Shown: positions 62,074 to 64,000 of the stretch, one piece after another | Layout: each line of letters starts with the position of its first letter | Numbering within the stretch: position 1 is the stretch's first letter | Source of the DNA: Ruegeria atlantica | GTDB taxonomy: Bacteria; Pseudomonadota; Alphaproteobacteria; Rhodobacterales; Rhodobacteraceae | Assembly (NCBI GenBank): GCA_013032095.1 | Contig: WQBJ01000006.1 | Location: 62,001 to 126,000, forward strand | Direction: 5' to 3' | DNA length: 64,000 nucleotides | Translations under genes and position numbers: made by a program | The notes under the pieces: model-generated | What the model was told of the DNA's origin: nothing | The model's input: only the letters and a program-made list of their open reading frames with translations | The model's database searches: none

Positions 62074-63090
62074 GTGGCATTACACCAACTCTATAAGTTC
62101 TTTTTTTTTAAGCCGGATTGGATCACTGTTTTGACGATCACACGTTTCGCAGGCCCGTTGATACTTGCGATTTTCGCGACAACTTCACACGCCCAATACG
62201 TTTTGTCCGACGGCACGGAAGTTGCTCCGCTTGAAATGTTTAAGGAATGCGAGGTTTGCCCTGAGATGATTGTCTTGCCCTTGGGGCATTTTCTGATGGG
62301 AACTCCTCCGGGTGAAGCAAAACGCAACTTCCACTGGGATGAAAAAGGCTGGCGGCTGGCAACACCGGAAGAGCCGTACATCGCGTTTCATGAAGGGCCG
62401 GTACACCCAGTGACAATAGATATAGCTGTTGCCATGGGGCGAAACGAGGTCACCCACGATCAATGGATGGCCTGCGTCAATGATGGGGGGTGCGGAGGGT
62501 ATCTGCCGAGAGATTGTATTCCGCAACCGAATGGCAAGTGTATCCAAATTATCGGTAACCATCCGGTTGTCGATGTGTCCTACTTTGATGCCTTGTCCTA
62601 TGCGGACTGGCTAAACACTAAAGTAGGGGCTGATGTTTACCGCCTGCCGACGGAGGCCGAGTGGGAGTACGCCGCGCGGGCAGGGACGCAAACTCCGTTT
62701 GCGCAAGGTGAGGAAGTTCACACGGATCAGGTGAATTTTCACGGCAAACCGACTGAAGAGTTGCTTGGGGTGAAGCGGCCCGACCTGGCGAGACGCGGCC
62801 ATCCGGTTCCAGTCGACACGCTCGACGCGGCCAATGGCTGGGGGTTGCGTCATATGTCTGGGAACGTCGGAGAACGAACCATGTCCTGTTGGACTGAGAC
62901 GCATCAGAATTGGAAAACATCAAGTGCTTACTTGAAAGTCGCGTTGGAACTGGAATGTGAGTATAGAGTTGGGCGCGGCGGAACATATTGGACTGGAATG
63001 GACTTTTCACGCGTAGCCACGCGCGGCCCAGCAAGATCCGCTGCCAGATCTACGTCCAGCGGCTTCCGCGTCTTGAGAGATTTAAGGTAA
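62074..63090 (+). CDS. formylglycine-generating-enzyme-like (SUMF1) secreted protein
   Basis: A 338-residue protein. N-terminal hydrophobic segment (residues 17-40, ending SHAQ) serves as signal or anchor. The SUMF1 domain begins near IVLPLGHFLMGTPPGEA, then PVHPVTIDIAVAMGRNEVTHDQW, VVDVSYFDALSYADWLN, YRLPTEAEWEYAARAG and GLRHMSGNVGE, ending GFRVLRDL. The usual GNV-W-EW is GNV-G-ER. Start is GTG, or TTG 62131 after a nine-T run at 62101-62109. Substrate unknown; catalytic Cys pair of FGE not evident. Confidence 0.75.
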   Translation: MALHQLYKFFFFKPDWITVLTITRFAGPLILAIFATTSHAQYVLSDGTEVAPLEMFKECEVCPEMIVLPLGHFLMGTPPGEAKRNFHWDEKGWRLATPEEPYIAFHEGPVHPVTIDIAVAMGRNEVTHDQWMACVNDGGCGGYLPRDCIPQPNGKCIQIIGNHPVVDVSYFDALSYADWLNTKVGADVYRLPTEAEWEYAARAGTQTPFAQGEEVHTDQVNFHGKPTEELLGVKRPDLARRGHPVPVDTLDAANGWGLRHMSGNVGERTMSCWTETHQNWKTSSAYLKVALELECEYRVGRGGTYWTGMDFSRVATRGPARSAARSTSSGFRVLRDLR

Positions 63091-63109
63091 TCAGTTCAAG
63101 GCTCGACGG

Positions 63110-64000
63110 TTACGCACCCAACCGATCCCGCAGCGCGAACCAGGTCATCGCCAGCACCAGAAGGGGGCTGCGCAAGGTAGGGCCTCCGGGGAAGGGGAGG
63201 GCGGGGACGCGGGCCATTGTGTCAAAGCCTTCGGCTTGTACCTGAATGGCCGGTGCCATCAATTGCCCGGCATGGGTGGCTTTGCCGACCAGTGGCCGGA
63301 ATAGCCCGAAGTCGACAGAATATTCGGTGCGAACCGCGCAAGATAGGGCATTCGCCGCATTGTGGTGGCCAGAGTGCCGCCCCAAGCGTAATCGATTTCC
63401 ACATCCCACAGATGCGGGAAGAATTCAGTTATGGGTTTGCGGACCTTGGCGGCGATGTTGGCGGGGAAGCGATAACCACAGCTTTGGCCGCCACCAAATA
63501 ACCGCCCATCCGCGCTGAGGTGGAATTAGTTAACCACGAACTTCGTATCGCCGACGGCCACTTCGCGAGTCAGGACAGGGGTGGCATCTACGCCCAAGGG
63601 TTCGGTTGCAGCGATGAAGTTATTGAGGGGCATGACCCGTGCCGCCACTTTTGGGTTTAGGTCACCCAAGTAGCCGTTGCAGGCCAGAAAGACGTGGTTG
63701 GCGTTAACCGCACCATCGACTAAGCGCACTTTGACGGCGTGGCCTTTCTCTAATTCTGTGACTTCGGTGCAATCATGGATGCTTACCCCGGCTTTTGCCG
63801 CTGCCTGTGCCAGCCCCAACGTAAAATGGAGCGAGTGCAGATGGGTACGCCCATATCCAGGTATCCAACTTTATAGGCGGGCGAGGGGCACAAGGCGTGC
63901 CCGGTTGCCGCATCCAATAGCTCGACTTGATCATAGTCATAACGGTTCGACAAATGGGCCGCGTGCTCATACATCTGTTTTTGGTCAGAGGCCGATAGAG
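63110..64000 (-). pseudogene. decayed FAD-dependent amine oxidase (PuuB/DAO-like), partial
   Basis: The minus strand encodes the C-terminal part of a DAO-type flavoenzyme, resembling gamma-glutamylputrescine oxidase, but in pieces. The start lies beyond the right edge. Moving 3' on the minus strand: a -1 shift near 63860 separates YLDMG from HLHSLHFTLGLAQAAAKAG; a stop near 63526-63530 (TAA where a Tyr codon is expected after KFVVN) precedes FHLSADGRLFGGG; another shift near 63310-63320 breaks SGYSGH from VGKATHAG. The end ...LAMTWFALRDRL is intact. All pieces are in the same order, so one ancestral gene is clear. Confidence 0.85.

Overview
The window looks like a chromosomal segment of a marine Rhodobacterales (Roseobacter-group) alphaproteobacterium. 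It is GC-rich and densely coded. The supporting traits are aerobic (cobG/cobN-type) cobalamin synthesis, a tripartite TRAP transporter, class I PHA synthase with phasin and PhaR, a pcm-tolC-PopZ-like gene order, ThyX, and SdhE. This placement rests on recognised protein families only; no database search was run. No insertion sequence, prophage or CRISPR array was found.

Layout. 1-6.4 kb: a minus-strand cobalamin operon (cobW-associated DUF1636 protein, cobW, cobN, cobG, cobH running off the left edge) led by a clear cobalamin riboswitch. 6.5-8.4 kb: a divergent LysR regulator / beta-hydroxyacid dehydrogenase pair. 8.5 kb: tRNA-Cys. 8.8-18.5 kb: pcm, a TolC-type outer-membrane protein, a PopZ-like protein, cobQ, a membrane protein, efp, an ATPase-less ABC membrane domain, ygfZ, a glycosyltransferase and a membrane protein overlapping it tail to tail. 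18.5-30 kb: an RpiR-type regulator facing a long plus-strand run: N-formylglutamate amidohydrolase-like enzyme, TRAP transporter (Q, M, P), Na/Pi-type transporter, glutamine-synthetase-like ligase, aldehyde dehydrogenase, iron alcohol dehydrogenase and an EamA permease. I read this run as a possible gamma-glutamylation route for an amino alcohol.

30-45 kb: mostly housekeeping and small enzymes (parE, a methyltransferase, ppk2, a MATE pump, an aspartate-type aminotransferase, XRE+sdhE, a MarR regulator, gloA with two tandem DUF1194 genes, thyX), interrupted at 31.2-32.3 kb by an AT-richer stretch with an orphan secreted protein. 45-49.3 kb: csp, an ArsC-like gene, and a minus-strand bufferin-type operon: a four-cysteine exported precursor peptide, a DUF692/MNIO enzyme, a DUF2063 partner and a DoxX-family membrane protein. 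This is the most striking RiPP-like system in the window. 49.5-55.4 kb: thrS, three alpha/beta hydrolases, an M15-like protein and a DUF6151 protein. 55.5-60 kb: PHA metabolism (phaZ divergent from phaC-phaP-phaR), with visible CTGC-N3-GCAG operators for PhaR. 60-64 kb: a trypsin-like protease, a DegT-type aminotransferase, a formylglycine-generating-enzyme-like secreted protein, and a decayed FAD amine oxidase pseudogene running off the right edge.

Two of the alpha/beta hydrolases lack the nucleophilic serine (Ala at 30.1 kb, Gly at 54.2 kb) while keeping plausible Asp and His residues. Several start codons were moved from the longest reading frame to positions supported by Shine-Dalgarno sequences, overlaps or promoter placement; these choices are explained entry by entry.
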